In this document: piece after piece, positions 1 through 11,578 of the stretch
Layout: each line of letters begins with the position of its first letter
How positions within the stretch are numbered: the first letter of the stretch is position 1
Assembly (NCBI RefSeq): GCF_033568475.1
Contig: NC_133121.1
Coordinates: 1,612,001 to 1,676,000 of the forward strand
Direction of reading: 5' to 3'
From: Henckelia pumila
Lineage: Eukaryota; Streptophyta; Magnoliopsida; Lamiales; Gesneriaceae
DNA length: 64,000 nucleotides
The notes under the pieces: generated by a model
Told to the model about the DNA's origin: nothing
What the model saw: only the letters and a program-made list of their open reading frames with translations
Database searches by the model: none
Translations under genes and position numbers: made by a program

Positions 1-1000
1 TGCTCACTAATATCAATTATTACCAATTTAATTATCCATGCTAATCACATAATATATGGGGTGATTGTCTGACTAGTCGTGAGTTGAGACTCATTCTATT
101 CAAATGGGAAAAAATTAACATAACATTTTATTCTCTATTACTTTTTTTAATTCGATCTAAAAATAATCCATACTTGCTATATATAATTTGAGTCATATCA
201 TATAATTTTCATATTTTTCAACGACTAGTCTTTCTCTTTTTACACCCTGTTTATGTTTTTTTTTTCATGAAAAATTACATTTATTTATGTAAAAGTAAAA
301 AAAAAAAAAAAAAACTTATTGAAATAAGAAATTTTTAAATTTTATTTTAAATTTTTTGTAACGAGAATACATATTTAGAAAAATATGATTGGAACAAACA
401 CACAATACACGCGTGTTTATAATAACTAAAGTAAGTTATCTAATAGAAATTCTTGAATCCGTAGGACTAGCAAAATCAACATGGTTAATTCGACCGAATA
501 TAGCTCACAAGTCATAACTTTTAATTTATTATTTTATTTAATGCAATCGTCGTTTACACTGTAGCTATCACTAGCTGTCGACAAATTAATTAAAGATATT
601 AAAGATAGTATAAAATATACTACTTTATATATTACCAAAAAAAAAAAGGAAAAAAGGAAAGTTAGGTCCATCTTTTCATATAATATAATATAATTGAAAA
701 ATGAGATCCACCAATAAATACTAAACCAATCACCAAAAATCGATTAGCACTTATTTTTAATTAATGGAGGCACTTTTTTGCTGGTGACCACTTTGTTCAC
801 ATAGTAGATGGTCATCTTCTATAATTATACGCTGATATTTTAACAAATTAATTAATTTAAAAGATATTATTTACAATATTATTTAAATTAACATCCAGAG
901 GAAACAACTTGGACTTAAAAATTTAAAAAAAACCATGAAATATTGATATATTGAGAACCCAATATTTTTATTTTCTGATTAACTTGTAAACAATCAACTT
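1..1000. other. AT-rich intergenic stretch
   Basis: No reading frame, RNA gene or clear repeat structure was recognised here. The sequence is strongly AT-rich with poly-A and poly-T runs. The 3' UTR of the ribosomal protein S12 gene on the minus strand probably ends somewhere between about 1000 and 1364. Confidence 0.5.
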
Positions 1001-1364
1001 ATTTTAGCATCTTACAAGCCCTTCCGGAAAAATATCTGATCGTTTGGATCTTACTACGCAAGCAATATTATGCAAGTCTTCTGCAGCATCGGTATAGGGA
1101 AGTTGTCTGTTCCCAGATTCAATCAGATGACAAAAATATAACACTAGTTAAAAGATGATGCATCAAATTTGGAGTGAACAAATAGAAGTATTTCAAATGA
1201 TGTTATGATAAAATTAAGACAGCAAAAACATAAATATTTTCCGCATATCCAAAACCATGATCACTCGGAAAGAATTGTTCAAACAAACAACGCTTCATTC
1301 AAGTGTAGCCATACCCAGGCTCGGTAAAACCGGCACAACACGAGTTCCTTTGTGTTGAATCGAT

Positions 1365-3325
1365 CTAATGGGATTTCACGTACTCTTGAACTATATGAAG
1401 TCCCTCGCTTTCTTCCCCGTAGTCCTGCAAAAATTGTTATAGACCATGATTACGATTTATGTATATATATTATGTTCTATGGTTATTTTGAAAGGAGAAA
1501 AAATGAAGGTTAATAATATCTCCTTGTTGCATAATTCAATAGTGTTCTTGACTAGGATGAATGCAGGGAGAGATTTACCTTCACAACAACGCAGGCACAG
1601 CCGACCACCTTCCTTGCTTTTCCTTCAGAATCGATCTTGCATAGCTGAAAGCAAATATAGAGGAAACACATGTCATGCTAATGCTGATAATAAGAGAGGT
1701 CAGACCTATGACCGAGCCAAATTAATAAGCAGCAATACAATAACAAAACTTGAAGGCAAAAAAGGAGCTAGAAAACACTTTATAATTATAGTGTCTACTA
1801 TCTATCTTATGGAATTAATGTGATCACTCACTCCCATCAATAGTTGTAACATTAATAGAGAATTATACCAAAAACCTCAAGTTTCCATTCAGGCGTATAT
1901 GTGAACAGCGTAAAGGGGAATAACCATCAGAGAAGTAGGATAACACATCAGCAGCGACACTGAAAGATGTCTCAGACGACCGTCGTGAGATATTAAATCC
2001 TTAATCATCATTTGGCTTCCATTACAACATAGTGTTCAATCTCCAGGAAACCAAAAAAAAATTTGAGGAAAAAACCTACAGCTACAGCACAGGTCAGATA
2101 TAGAGACAAGTTAATTGCCAAATAAATTGCAAATTTCCATTTTTACCATTTTAACTCTCATATGATCCCAAGAAATGAACCTTGCACATTCCTAGTTGCA
2201 ACCTCACACACACATTTTGACAACCTGAGATTAAAATTATAATAAACAAGATAAAAATTGAACAATGTTTCCTCCTTAGATGTTCGGGTAGATACGAAAT
2301 AAACCTACACAAATTCAACTGAAGGATTTAATGATGTAGGGAGCTGCATTCATCTCTAAGGCATAGCAGTAAGAGCCGAAGAGTCAAACTCCAGTCCCAG
2401 AAACCCATTCTACAATACCCATTCTAAAAATCAACTCAATTACATATAGTGTTTTGTCACAATAGTCAATAGCAGGGGGTAACCATACAATTATACTTCT
2501 ACGAGGAGAAAATATTTACTATATGATTTTTTAAAAAAAAGGAATAAGATCATTAAAACATACCCCAGACCACTCGCCCAGGGTTTTAGCATTTGGAACA
2601 GAAATCAAGCTAACATTATGATCAGCACACAGAGCTTTAACCAATTTAACATAATCTGGTTGGTCACAGTCCTCCGCTAAAACACAGAGTTGAGCGGCGT
2701 GTTTCTCAATAACTTTGGCAGCTTCATGAAGCCCTCGAGCAAGGCCACCATGAGCACGTGATTTCCTAAGCACCAGTTGCAAAGCTGTCATTATATCCAT
2801 TGGCTCCCCAAGAGCAGGGGGGGCAGCAACTTCCACAGGGGCAGCTTCCTCACTGTAATATATATGGTAATATCATGGATTGAATAGAATGCAAACGGAG
2901 GAAAAAACATAAGCAAAAGAAAGAAACGCAAATTACAAATCTAATGTTTTCTTGTCAACCCAGAAACTTCTGTGGAGATGGAAATTATAACGTGTAATCT
3001 ATTTCACCTGACCTGGAACAGATCAAGATGAAACAGACCCAGGCTGTGCAAGTATCAAAGACCCAATCTAACAATAACATATTTCTAACAACACCAAGTA
3101 GAAATCGACTTTTTATCTTATCTAAGAAAACAATACAGAACGATCAGGATGTTTAAACATGAACAAAGGAAATAATCAAAACTAATCATCCATTAGGATA
3201 AAACCTGAACTTTGACATATATTCCAACATCACATTTGAAGAAAATGCAAGTGCATAAATAAACCATGCTTCAAGAATATTTTATATGAGCAAATAAAGT
3301 CCAAGACTTCCACTCACCCCGACAT
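1365..3325 (-). CDS. RPS12: 40S ribosomal protein S12 (eS12)
   Basis: This encodes a small-subunit cytosolic ribosomal protein. The coding exons on the minus strand are 3318-3325, 2564-2852, 1579-1644 and 1365-1424, giving 140 residues, close to the usual length of the family. The start codon lies in a tiny exon encoding only MSG. The body includes the family stretches [20 protein letters not shown] and [13 protein letters not shown], and the protein ends VQEYVKSH. All junctions are GT-AG and in phase. A non-coding first exon appears to end at 3772, followed by a short UTR and start exon beginning near 3357. The gene is intact. The intron between 1645 and 2563 carries a box C/D snoRNA, a common arrangement for ribosomal protein hosts. 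The promoter has a TATA box and a telo-box. Confidence 0.95.
1917..2020 (-). ncRNA. Box C/D snoRNA in RPS12 intron
   Basis: On the minus strand, from 2020 downward, the order is: stem GGAAGCCA, C box ATGATGA, an antisense element, D' box CTGA, C' box CTGATGT, a second antisense element, D box CTGA, and a closing strand TGGTTATTCC that pairs with the start (one G-U pair, a short bulge). The first element contains TCTCACGACGGTC, the exact complement of GACCGTCGTGAGA, which I recall as a conserved segment of 25S rRNA. By the D+5 rule the target is the first C of that segment, near the site of yeast snR69 (plant snoR69Y-like). The second element, GTTATCCTACTTCT, has no target I can name. The location inside a ribosomal protein intron and the transcript orientation fit a host-gene snoRNA. 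Confidence 0.75.
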
Positions 3326-3844
3326 TTTTCTTCAAGATTTGTATTCTCCGAAGCTTCTGATCTGTTTCCACAAGTAAAATAAGCATAACCAAAAGTTAAA
3401 AACAACATAAAAACCCAATAAATGATCATCATTAGAACAACCAAGCTTAAGAAAACATATTCTCTATGCTAAACAACTTTTCGATTGAACAATAAACAAG
3501 ACATAACAAGAACATAATCACTTAACAACGTCTAAACCTCATAAAACAAGAATGCACAAGCCATGTCCAAAGAAAACAACTCAAAAGATCTTTTCCGAAA
3601 AATTCAACGTTGACCCATTAAGGAATCAGCAATTTTGCACAGAATGCAACCACAAAAACTAAATCCAGACAATGATGTTAATAAAAGTCGAAATTTATAA
3701 ATCCAAGACGCTGTAGAAAAACATCATTTCGCTAAACAAATATATTCTACAGAGAAGTGGGATGCAGACCTGAAAATGGAAGCAGCGGCCGCAGCGGCGT
3801 AGCGTAGCAACTTTGTGTTGGAGAAAGGGTGAAAGGGTGGCGGT

Positions 3845-3876
3845 GTTATATAGAACTTCATAGCGATAAACCCTAG
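3845..3876 (-). promoter_or_regulatory. RPS12 core promoter: TATA box and telo-box
   Basis: Read on the minus strand, CTATATAAC at 3853-3845 is a TATA box just upstream of the first exon. Next to it, on the plus strand at 3868-3876, is AAACCCTAG, a telo-box typical of plant ribosomal protein and translation-factor promoters. The likely transcript start is a pyrimidine-rich stretch near 3815-3830. Confidence 0.6.
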
Positions 3877-5232
3877 CTAGTGGAAGCTTAAACCAACCAA
3901 TTTACTCAAATGCCCTCGCCTTCTTACCACAACAATGGAAAAAATCAATGTTCTAAAAAATTTGAAATGTTTTAAAAAATTTGATTAAACTTCGTTTAAA
4001 CTTGAAATTTGGCTAAAAATGGTAAAAAAAAATGGTCAAATATATGTTGATCATATGAAGTGTCATTAAATACGATTAAATAAAATTTTTTAAAATAACG
4101 AAATTGATTAATAACACGAAGATTAAACACGAATTATCAAATTTATTAGTAAGTAATGATAGCAATGTAAAAAATATATAATTTTGGATGATTAAGTGTA
4201 GCAATGATGAGTATATGGAGTACATACTAAAGAATATTAATACTAATATTTTAAAGTAGTATAGTTAAATTGAGTTTGTATTTGATGACAATTGATATAA
4301 AATGAATGATATAATAAATTGAATTAGACTTTGGCAAAAAATCAATGTATTTCAGTTAAATTTATTATATTTAGGCATTATTTACTCAATTAATTTGTGT
4401 TAGATATTTAAAATTTTAGTTTAAATTAGAAATGTTTTTTTTACGTTTAAGCTCGTATTAATACCACATACGCTTGCTTACTTTCACGTTTCGACGTGCT
4501 TCGTGCTTTTTAGAACATATTATTAATTGATAGTGAGCTTATTTTTATTATATTATTTTTTAGATATATAGGAAACTATTAATCAATATAATTTTAATAT
4601 TTTTATGTTATTTAAAACTTGAAATGGATTCGTTTAATATTAAATTTATGATAATAATTATCATTTTATTTATTATAAAGGTTCAAATAATTGCATACCA
4701 AAACCAATCCATGGCCCATGGGGGTTGGTAGCACTATATAGCTCTTGCATGCATGATTAATATCATATAAATTACTTAATTTATTTTATAAAAATTCCCG
4801 GATTTTAATTTTATATTACAATTAAAAATTTAAACCATGAATCATTGATGGGAAGATGATGGATGTAGCTGGATCAAATGCCTAAATTTCCAATGAAATG
4901 AAGTTACAGTTTCCAGTTGGATTATATATCCAAACCAGAACCTGCATTGTGGTCCATTTGGGTCACCAGCTTTAACAATTAATTGGGCTAATGTTTGCGT
5001 GTCGACTCTTTAAAACTTGCATGATCCATATTTGATAGTTGTCTTAATTTGTTCAAAAAAAATAATTATCCTATAAATTTCTAGCTATTTGACGCCACAT
5101 ATTTGCAATATTCTAACCTTAGGTTATATTATTTGAAATTGAATTTGAGGCTTTTGGAATCCAGTCATTGGAGGAAAACATTGACGTGTATGATTACGTT
5201 GATGAAAAGTTGTCATGTATTAATTGAAAAGT

Positions 5233-5440
5233 TGAGCCCGTTTGGATTTTGTAGTGATTTTTTAAAATAAGTGCTTTTTTAAGCTATAAATTTTGCCTTC
5301 TGAAAAAGTTTTTTTTTTACTTTAAAAAGTGCTTTTTTAAACATTTATTTGGTCATCCAAACACCTTATTAGCTGAAAAAACAATTTTTTTTAAAAAAAA
5401 ATTACTTTTTTTGCCTGGCTTTTTATACCAAACGAGGTCT
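5233..5440. mobile_element. Putative MITE with imperfect inverted ends
   Basis: The left side reads GAGCCCGTTTGGATTTT and the right end, read on the other strand, reads AAGACCTCGTTTGGTAT. Between them AGTGCTTTTTTAA occurs twice, with A/T-rich complementary stretches. This pattern fits a small non-autonomous DNA transposon of about 200 bp. No clean target-site duplication was seen, so the superfamily is left open. Confidence 0.4.
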
Positions 5441-6039
5441 TATACGTATTGGTGAAGTTCTTCATCGGTGAAGTTCTAGTCTACATCCGTACACTATCAC
5501 GTGATATTTGGACATAAGATACTTTAAAATCTGTGTCCGAATCAGAAAAAGGTTGACTGTGTCACATCATCATTATATTCATATGATATCCATATCCTCC
5601 GTTCAATATAATAATTATTATTATTATCATTATTGTTACTATCCAGTATCCATCAATTACAATTTGTGGGAATGTTTCCAACTGATGAAATTATTTGGAG
5701 CAAAGAAGACCGGACTCTGCAACCTGTTTATCTCCAATGGTTCTTCGAAGGATAGACATGAATATTTTCAAGAGCAGGAATATATAAGCAAGATTTTCAA
5801 AAGTCACATCACCAGTACAATACTATTTGTACAAGAATTCTTGCCACACATAAAATATACTGCGAATATTTCATTTATCAAAATTTTGTGATAAATTCAA
5901 TATAAAATCTCACAATGTAAATCTCTCAACATCGTTGATGTAAATATCGATGTATGATATATTTATTATACATTCAGCATTTATCATTATTTAATGCTCT
6001 AAATTGAAAATAATGTCACCCTCGGTGATCTAGTTCCTA

Positions 6040-6115
6040 GTTGCGGAGTTTACATAGGCTTATTGTGGGCGCTGCCCACACTGAGCCCAAAAAAAAAATC
6101 TTATATATATAGGCC
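6040..6115. repeat. Dispersed repeat copy (pair with 34030-34105)
   Basis: The segment around ATTGTGGGC, CACTGAGC, a poly-A run and TTATATATA recurs in the same order near 34030-34105. The two copies are clearly related but diverged. I do not know the family. The second copy sits just before a LINE fragment. Confidence 0.45.
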
Positions 6116-8397
6116 GGACCCAAGCCCACTATACACACTTGGCTCGTCGTCCAAATCATTTTTTTAAATACAGTTTCGCGTTATTCTTCATTTTGCGTTG
6201 AATCACATATCACTTCTTACTTAATTAGGTATGTAAAATTAGACGTAGGCAAGTTGTATTGTTTGTGATGAGATATTAGGTGTCAATTTAACCTCTTATT
6301 TATTGTTTAATAGAAATTTGGCAGTAACAAGGCTTCGATTGCTTCAAAATCATGAGTCAAGTTAAATATTTTTCAATTATTTCCGAATATTTGGAAAAAA
6401 AAAAAACCCTATATTTAGTTTTCCCAATGAAATCATTTTTCTTTTACTTGAACTAGTGAATAATTTTTTTTAGGGGATCACAAAATGAAATATAAAAATC
6501 ACTATGAAACTCCTCCATTTGTTTTTTTTAAAAAAATCATCTTCTGCGATCTACGATGAAAAAAATGTTTGTAACAATTGATAATTAATTATTGCATAAT
6601 AAATTATTTTAATTTTATTAATTATAATATATCATCGCCTGCACTAAATCAAAATCGAACCTAACTCCGACATGGAATTCAACTTCATCCCTGTTGATTC
6701 AAGGCAGATATTGCCACGTGAAATCTACCTATAAAATATGACTCGATCAAAACCCTACATCTAAATTGACGTGGATACATAGGTTAATAATGATTGAACT
6801 TAGATTTTTTGAATATTAAAATAAGAATACCTACGATGTTTCTATTTTCATCTTTACCACAAATTTCAGTTCTTATCATTGTCCAGTATTTTTGTGCGGA
6901 AAATACTCCCTATAACCCAGTGAATGTATCAATATTAGTAAAGGGCAATTTTACTATATTTTACTTATTAATGGATGCGATTGTGTTTAACATTTCTCTC
7001 TCATAAATTCATTGTTTTATTTTTTTCTATGTAAATATATATGATATAAAAATCTCAATTATTTGTGAAAAATTTACGTACTTATAACCAAACAATGAAA
7101 ATCAATAGATAAATTATTCCACATATATTCGTTATATGTAATAAAAACTAAAAATATAATAAGAAGGATCGAGAAGGAGATTTCATACAAAAGTTCGCAT
7201 AGATATTCTCAAATTAGACACTCGCAAAAATTAAGTTTATTTAATTAATTGTGTTACATGTATGTATCAAGCATTAGATATTGAGAGATGAAAAATGCAT
7301 GCACGTGTGACAACACATATTATTTGATACATAAATTTTCCATTGTGTGTAGTTATATATGATGTTAATTACTCAATAATTGATCGAATTCCGATGTGAC
7401 TAGTTATATATGTACTTTTCTATTATTACATGTTATCAATTAATATGTCACAAAATCTTTGCGATATATATTATTTGTTTTTACCTATTTTGCCAATTCT
7501 ATGTATCATATGCATGAAAGTGGCAAAAAGTAGATCTCGAATGTGAAACAGTACATATATTTTGCATCTTTTTTCATAGGCGAAATCTGAAGCGATTTGC
7601 TGTATTATATTTTGATTTATAATTTTGTGTAAAGCCCTTCATATTCACAACACACATGTCAATATATCTTATAAAGTCCTTTGTAATCCACCTTATAAAT
7701 TATATTACATAATATCCAAATAAATAATTTTGACTGAGTTATAATAAATGATATTTTGCGTTGACTAAATTATCGACAGAGTGTGAGACAACAAAAATTG
7801 CATGCCTTTTAGTTTTCGTAGAAAATTTTATCAACATATCAAATCACACTTAAAAGTAAAAATATCTACAATTCTGCCATCGTGAGAGTTTTATCACGTT
7901 GGGGTTCTCAATTGCATAGCATGTCAAGAATGTGGACTAAATTATAAATTAGAATTCTGGCATTTCACTCCCAAATTTTACATGAGTTTTACTAAAATAT
8001 AGTCGAAACGCCTTAATTAACAATATCATATTCTCCCCACGTCAAATGTGTATCTCTTGTGTTAATAACTAAGTTTTTCCATACAATTGTTATAAATTTT
8101 GTTAATATCGATGTTATAAATCTTTATCGATTATGTCGACGACAGAAAGATATATTCGAAGCTTTGAATAGACAATAAATGTGACGAATCAAATCCGCGT
8201 ATGAAAAATAACTCGTTATACTTATTTTAATACGTCTAAAACGTACATCTCAACTTAAATAATATTAATTTACCACGCATATTATAAAAAATTTAATGTT
8301 ACTAATTTTTTTATCGACTCATCGAATACGATAGTCATTCCTTTTATAATTATTATCTTTACATATATTTATTGTCCATATCATAATAAGTTTAGCC

Positions 8398-8523
8398 GCA
8401 CAATATTATTTTTAGTAACCCATCGAATGCAATGATATCATTATTGTCGTTATTTAGTATGCACAATATTATTTTTAGTAACCCATCGAATGCAATGATA
8501 TCATTATTGTCGTTATTTAGTAT
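8398..8523. repeat. Exact 63-bp tandem duplication
   Basis: The 63 bases from 8398 to 8460, beginning GCACAATATTATTTTTAGTA, are repeated without any mismatch from 8461 to 8523. The identity of the copies implies a recent slippage or repair duplication in non-coding DNA. Confidence 0.9.
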
Positions 8524-9016
8524 CTTCGTGTCGATGATAATATTTCAAATTTTATTAATCATCCGGCTAAATATATGTATGATGCCACATAGATATATAA
8601 GTTTATATATACTGCAAACTATTTACTAGAGGTCTAATTTTAATTGAAATGAAAAGGAGGAGTCTAATTTAATTTTTATTGAGAAAAAAACGCGAAAGAC
8701 TTCCAATGAGTCAATGACTTGATGACCAAATATATCAGTGGCATAACAGTAAATATGTACAAACTCAAGACCCAAAACCGACAATAACAAAAAATGGCTG
8801 CGGAAATCAGATTTGTGGAATTCTGTCTAATTTACCAAACTATAAATACACGCCCATCCTGTCGTGTGAAAGCCACTCTCTACAAAAACTCAAATCTGAT
8901 TGGTCCGTGGCAACACGCGAGAAGTCAAAGAATCCTTCACCAAAAAAGCCATATCGAGCATATGCCAACACATCATGCATTTAATTACCTTTCTCCAAAT
9001 ATACACTCAAAAATCT

Positions 9017-9025
9017 GTATATAAA
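9017..9025 (+). promoter_or_regulatory. TATA box ahead of the ERF gene
   Basis: TGTATATAAAGC near 9016-9027 is a good TATA match. It lies about 450 bases ahead of the upstream ORF and 920 bases ahead of the main start, which would give a long leader containing one intron. A later transcript start cannot be excluded. Confidence 0.45.
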
Positions 9026-9478
9026 GCACACTTTCAACTATGATTCAGCAACCCCACAGACATCACTATCATCCCCACAAGATGAATGAATAAATGTGTG
9101 TAAAACAATACATACAATATACGTATGAGTTGACATAGATTATTCCCCGATTTTTTTTAATATAAGAGGGTAAGGAACGATATTTTTATTGATCCTGTGT
9201 TTTTTTATCCTTTCTTGGTCAGTCAATTGTTGGTATTACACAAACAAAAGGAGAAATCTTTCTTGTTTCTGCAAGTTCGTCGGTGATTCGTGCCCTGGGT
9301 TTTGTTTTCGTTGTTATTCTGGCAAAATCGTGATCGTCGCTTTGAATAGATTGTGGGCTTTTTTTTTTTTCCTGCGAAACATTTCTTGTTTGTACTTACC
9401 CGATTTTTTTGTGTGTTTCTTTTTGGTGGTGTTATTTTATCTTTGTTGAAGTTTTGAGAAGAGAAAGCAAGAGATTTT

Positions 9479-9870
9479 ATGTCGGCAAGTTTTAATCTGG
9501 CTTTAAACTTTGGGGCTGTGTTGAAGCTCTGTTTTTCATCGATTCTTGCTGACTGCATGCCAGAATCTCTCTGCCTTGTGATCGAGCAGAGTGTCAGCTC
9601 TTTCTTCTCTACCGTTTCGATGCGTTTTAGGCCCAAAAGGTAAACAGTTCCTTTCATTCCCTTAAACCCTCTTAAGGGTTTTTGGATTTCATTGACGTGT
9701 GTTTTTTAGCGCTTTCTATGTTGATCTGAAAAGAGGAGTTGTTAATTTTTTTCTTCTGTTTTGATTGCAGGAGTTGCTCTGGCGTTGTTTATTTCGGGGG
9801 ATATCACATAAATCGATTGCTTAATATTTTTTTGTTCTTCAGAGAACCTCGTACTGAAAACACTCGCTGA
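9479..9870 (+). CDS. Upstream ORF in leader of CRF-type ERF gene
   Basis: An 86-codon upstream ORF runs 9479-9639 and 9771-9870, interrupted by a leader intron with donor AG|GTAAAC and acceptor TTGATTGCAG. It begins MSASFNLALNFGAVLK, contains ESLCLVIEQSVSSFFS and VVYFGGYHINRLLN, and ends in TGA 75 bases before the main ATG. It is an ordinary-looking peptide, not low-complexity leader, and it stays open across the splice. From memory, Arabidopsis relatives of this ERF subgroup (CRF10 and CRF12) carry an annotated conserved-peptide uORF. I infer that this is its counterpart and that it limits translation of the main ORF. Internal ATGs exist, so the exact start is uncertain. Confidence 0.65.
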
Positions 9871-9945
9871 TTTTTGGGGGTAAAAAATCGCTATCATTTT
9901 GTTTGTTCTGTTTGCACTACTATTTTGGGGATACCCTTGCTTGCA

Positions 9946-10983
9946 ATGAGGCTTTGTGACGCGGAGAAGCAAGAAAATTCGTCCGAGCCTCGTAAATTTG
10001 TCCCGATGAATCAAGAACAAAGTGCAAGCAGACGCCAAAAAAATAAGTTTCAATCGTCCAAACCCACAAGGAAAGTTCTACTTGTTTGTGACGATCCGGA
10101 TGCTACTGATTCTTCTGATGATGAAGGATCTCCAGATATGAAAAGAAAGCGGTATGTTTGGGAAATTTGTTTACCAATTCATGCTCCGAGCAGAGCAGCT
10201 AATGCCCCCAAAACAGAGATTTTGGTCCGAGGTAGCAACAATGATGATACGAATCTAAAAAACAAGAGTGTTGTACCCACGGACCTCAGCAGGCCAAGAG
10301 TCAGTGCAAAGAAATACAAAGGCGTTCGCCAACGGAAATGGGGAAAATGGGCAGCAGAAATACGTGATCCGATCCAACAAAAAAGGGTATGGTTGGGGAC
10401 TTTCAATAGCCCTGAGGAGGCATCCAAGGCTTACGAAACAAAACGAATGGAGTTTGAGGCATTGGCTAATAGCATCAGCTCCAATTCTACGAAAAATTCA
10501 AATGATGCTCACAAGAATCAGAAGAAAATTAATCTTGATGTGCCCGAGGAAGCAAGTCTCAGCGTTGTGTCGCCTACTTCTCGCGTACCTCCATCTTTGG
10601 TGGTTGAATTGAATTCTTTTGTCGCGGTTCCGGTTATAGAGTTCAAGTATGAGAATGAGAAAACTGATGAAGTCTTTGTAGGGGCTAGTGGGCTAATGGA
10701 TGAGGAGCTACTGTCTTTAGCAAAAAATGATCAAGAACTAAACCTGGACTTGGATCTCGATTCACACCCCATATGTGACGACGTTTTTGGGATACCAGTG
10801 GACGTCTCCCAATTTGGTTTTGATGATCTTCCGATTAGTGGTTTCAAGGTTGGTGATCAGCCTTGTGAGTTGCCAGATTTTGACTTCGACTTTGATTTCG
10901 ATGCTTATGGTGAAACATTTTCTTGGATGGACGAAGCACCACCTCTTAAAAGCGGAACCCCCCTTAATGTAGCTTGTCCTTAA
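9946..10983 (+). CDS. AP2/ERF transcription factor, CRF10-12 (ERF118/119) type
   Basis: This intronless 345-residue nuclear DNA-binding protein has an N-terminal CRF domain at about residues 42-61 ([18 protein letters not shown]) and one AP2/ERF domain at about 123-170 ([20 protein letters not shown], then RVWLGTF). After the WLGTF strand the helix reads [15 protein letters not shown] in place of the usual Ala-rich version, which is the mark of the CRF10-12 subgroup. The tail is acidic, with alternating DFDFDFD near residue 310, and probably activates transcription. The open frame extends further 5' but without an ATG, so the start is the first ATG at 9946. A long leader with an intron and a spliced uORF precedes it. 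A TKPR2-like gene lies tail-to-tail 595 bases downstream. CRF proteins act in cytokinin-linked development, but the role of this copy is inferred. Confidence 0.9.
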   Translation: MRLCDAEKQENSSEPRKFVPMNQEQSASRRQKNKFQSSKPTRKVLLVCDDPDATDSSDDEGSPDMKRKRYVWEICLPIHAPSRAANAPKTEILVRGSNNDDTNLKNKSVVPTDLSRPRVSAKKYKGVRQRKWGKWAAEIRDPIQQKRVWLGTFNSPEEASKAYETKRMEFEALANSISSNSTKNSNDAHKNQKKINLDVPEEASLSVVSPTSRVPPSLVVELNSFVAVPVIEFKYENEKTDEVFVGASGLMDEELLSLAKNDQELNLDLDLDSHPICDDVFGIPVDVSQFGFDDLPISGFKVGDQPCELPDFDFDFDFDAYGETFSWMDEAPPLKSGTPLNVACP

Positions 10984-11578
10984 ATTTTTAAGCTAGTAAA
11001 ATTAGCAGCGGTAATGTGGACATCAATTTTTGACAAAACTAAACTATGTAGTTCATGCGAAGGTTTTGTTGTAATAAAAGAGTCTATTTGTTAGTTTGTT
11101 CAAGGGGATGTTGATTGTTAAATGGCCGTAGCCATTAATTCCCCGACGTTTCGCAGTTTTGTGATGACTAGATTATCATCCAAACGCAAATTCTATTAAT
11201 TTGTATCATTGATATGTAATGTTTCTTTGCAATTAATATTAAATAGATTTCATAATTAAGAGGTTCGATCACATATGAAAGATTTCTTGATTTCTCAGTC
11301 TTCCTCACTCTGGGTACGTACTAAAATATCTTCAAACAAAATTTCGATATGCATGTGATATATGATAACATTGCATTAATTTATCGTTAAATCAGGTCGA
11401 TTCATTCAGAACCACACGAGGAGGCCTAGATCTAACAGTAATAACTGCTTTACGGGTGTAATTCTATTACAATGTGGACCAGGAAACTTGAGGTTTCTCA
11501 CCGATTAATTAATTTATTTATCTAATGTGGAGTGAATTTGAATTGTAACAAATTAAATACGGTCACAATTCCTAAGTT

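Larger units (their letters stand above)
3880..9010. other. Long AT-rich spacer between RPS12 and the ERF gene
   Basis: No supported gene was found in this 5 kb. The short open frames have low-complexity composition. Apart from a MITE-like element near 5233-5440, a dispersed repeat near 6040-6115 and an exact 63-bp tandem duplication at 8398-8523, it is AT-rich sequence with no structure I can name. Confidence 0.5.

Noticed and set aside
1446-1823. Plus-strand open frame of 125 codons
   Set aside because: It overlaps a coding exon and introns of RPS12 on the other strand and has no protein-like pattern.
3318-3460. Second snoRNA candidate in an RPS12 intron (AATGATGA near 3430 on the minus strand)
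   Set aside because: A C-box-like motif is present but no D box with a pairing stem follows at a suitable distance.
5508-5891. Plus-strand open frame of 127 codons
   Set aside because: Tyr/His/Ile-rich low-complexity product in AT-rich spacer, with no family motif and no splice or promoter context.
8432-8629. Open frame containing a repeated MISLLSLFS
   Set aside because: The repeat in the peptide is only the 63-bp DNA duplication read in frame.
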